Assembly: GCF_034262375.1 (NCBI RefSeq)
Contig: NZ_CP139558.1
Coordinates: forward strand, 2,232,001-2,296,000
Direction: 5' to 3'
DNA: 64,000 nucleotides
From: Mucilaginibacter sabulilitoris
GTDB lineage: Bacteria > Bacteroidota > Bacteroidia > Sphingobacteriales > Sphingobacteriaceae
This document shows, piece by piece, positions 63,948-64,000 of the stretch (the stretch's first letter is position 1; each line of letters begins with the position of its first letter). The translations under genes were made by a program, and so were the position numbers. The notes below the pieces were generated by a model. The model saw only the letters and a program-made list of their open reading frames with translations, searched no databases and was not told the origin of the DNA.

Positions 63948-64000
63948 ATGACCATAACCTCCACCCCGATTGACGGGCTTATTGTTTTAACGCCACGTAT
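63948..64000 (+). CDS. rfbC: Start of rfbC (dTDP-4-dehydrorhamnose 3,5-epimerase), cut by window end
   Basis: Only the first 17 complete codons are visible. MTITSTPIDGLIVLTP matches the N-terminus of RmlC/RfbC proteins (for example the 'I..LLVIEP' pattern). The enzyme would belong to the dTDP-rhamnose pathway, whose other genes probably follow outside the window. Confidence 0.7.
   Translation, partial: MTITSTPIDGLIVLTPR

Noticed and set aside
1..64000. tRNA, rRNA or complete insertion-sequence elements
   Set aside because: I saw no cloverleaf-type sequence, ribosomal RNA motif or intact transposase in the window.

Overview
The window looks like a chromosomal segment of a Bacteroidota bacterium, probably Sphingobacteriaceae (Mucilaginibacter or Pedobacter type). 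The reasons are Bacteroidetes-type conjugative transposon genes (TraM, TraN, a YWFCY-type coupling protein), a PorP/SprF protein paired with a giant Ig-repeat protein carrying a CHU_C type IX secretion sorting domain, and several TAnnTTTG promoter elements. The genus is an inference.

Layout. (1) 1-7.2 kb: the right part of a conjugative transfer module, with the tail of an unidentified tra gene, traM, traN, the coupling protein, a small conserved-looking gene, a 53-aa gene coupled to an ArdC-like antirestriction protein, and an unidentified protein. (2) 7.2-9.07 kb: gene-poor debris with a pentapeptide-repeat membrane protein and, on the minus strand, a frameshifted C-terminal remnant of a tyrosine recombinase, so this is the likely edge of the mobile element. 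(3) 9.07-15.5 kb, minus strand: a 1771-aa repeat adhesin-like protein followed by porP. (4) 15.9-48.0 kb, plus strand: glycan locus A. It encodes export (Wza/SLBB and Wzc-like without kinase), a sugar-decoration cassette (HTTM-DCC protein, SDR, ATP-grasp, HAD, PglD-like and acyltransferase-3 enzymes, WecE-type aminotransferase), a Wzx flippase, a set of glycosyltransferases including a GT11 fucosyltransferase, an EpsG-type polymerase, a beta-helix lyase-like protein, a reductase / initiating transferase / 4,6-dehydratase trio resembling WbpV-WbpL-WbpM, a lipoprotein and two tandem Wzi proteins. (5) 48.0-61.5 kb: glycan locus B, mostly on the minus strand, with a second Wzc-like/Wza pair, glycosyltransferases, an RmlD-like reductase, an acetyltransferase, an O-antigen ligase/polymerase and a second Wzx. 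(6) 61.8-64 kb: GDP-sugar genes manC and fcl, then the start of rfbC, running off the right end.

How it fits together. Locus A predicts a Wzx/Wzy-dependent polysaccharide started on undecaprenyl phosphate by a quinovosamine- or fucosamine-type sugar phosphate, built with Fuc4N-derived and fucosyl residues, polymerised by the EpsG-like protein and passed out by Wza/Wzc/Wzi. Locus B has its own flippase, polymerase/ligase and export pair, so two polymers may be made. manC, fcl and rfbC at the right end supply GDP- and dTDP-sugars, but gmd and rmlA/B are not in the window. The glycan loci are visibly AT-rich compared with the conjugation, adhesin and manC regions, as expected for exchanged polysaccharide genes.
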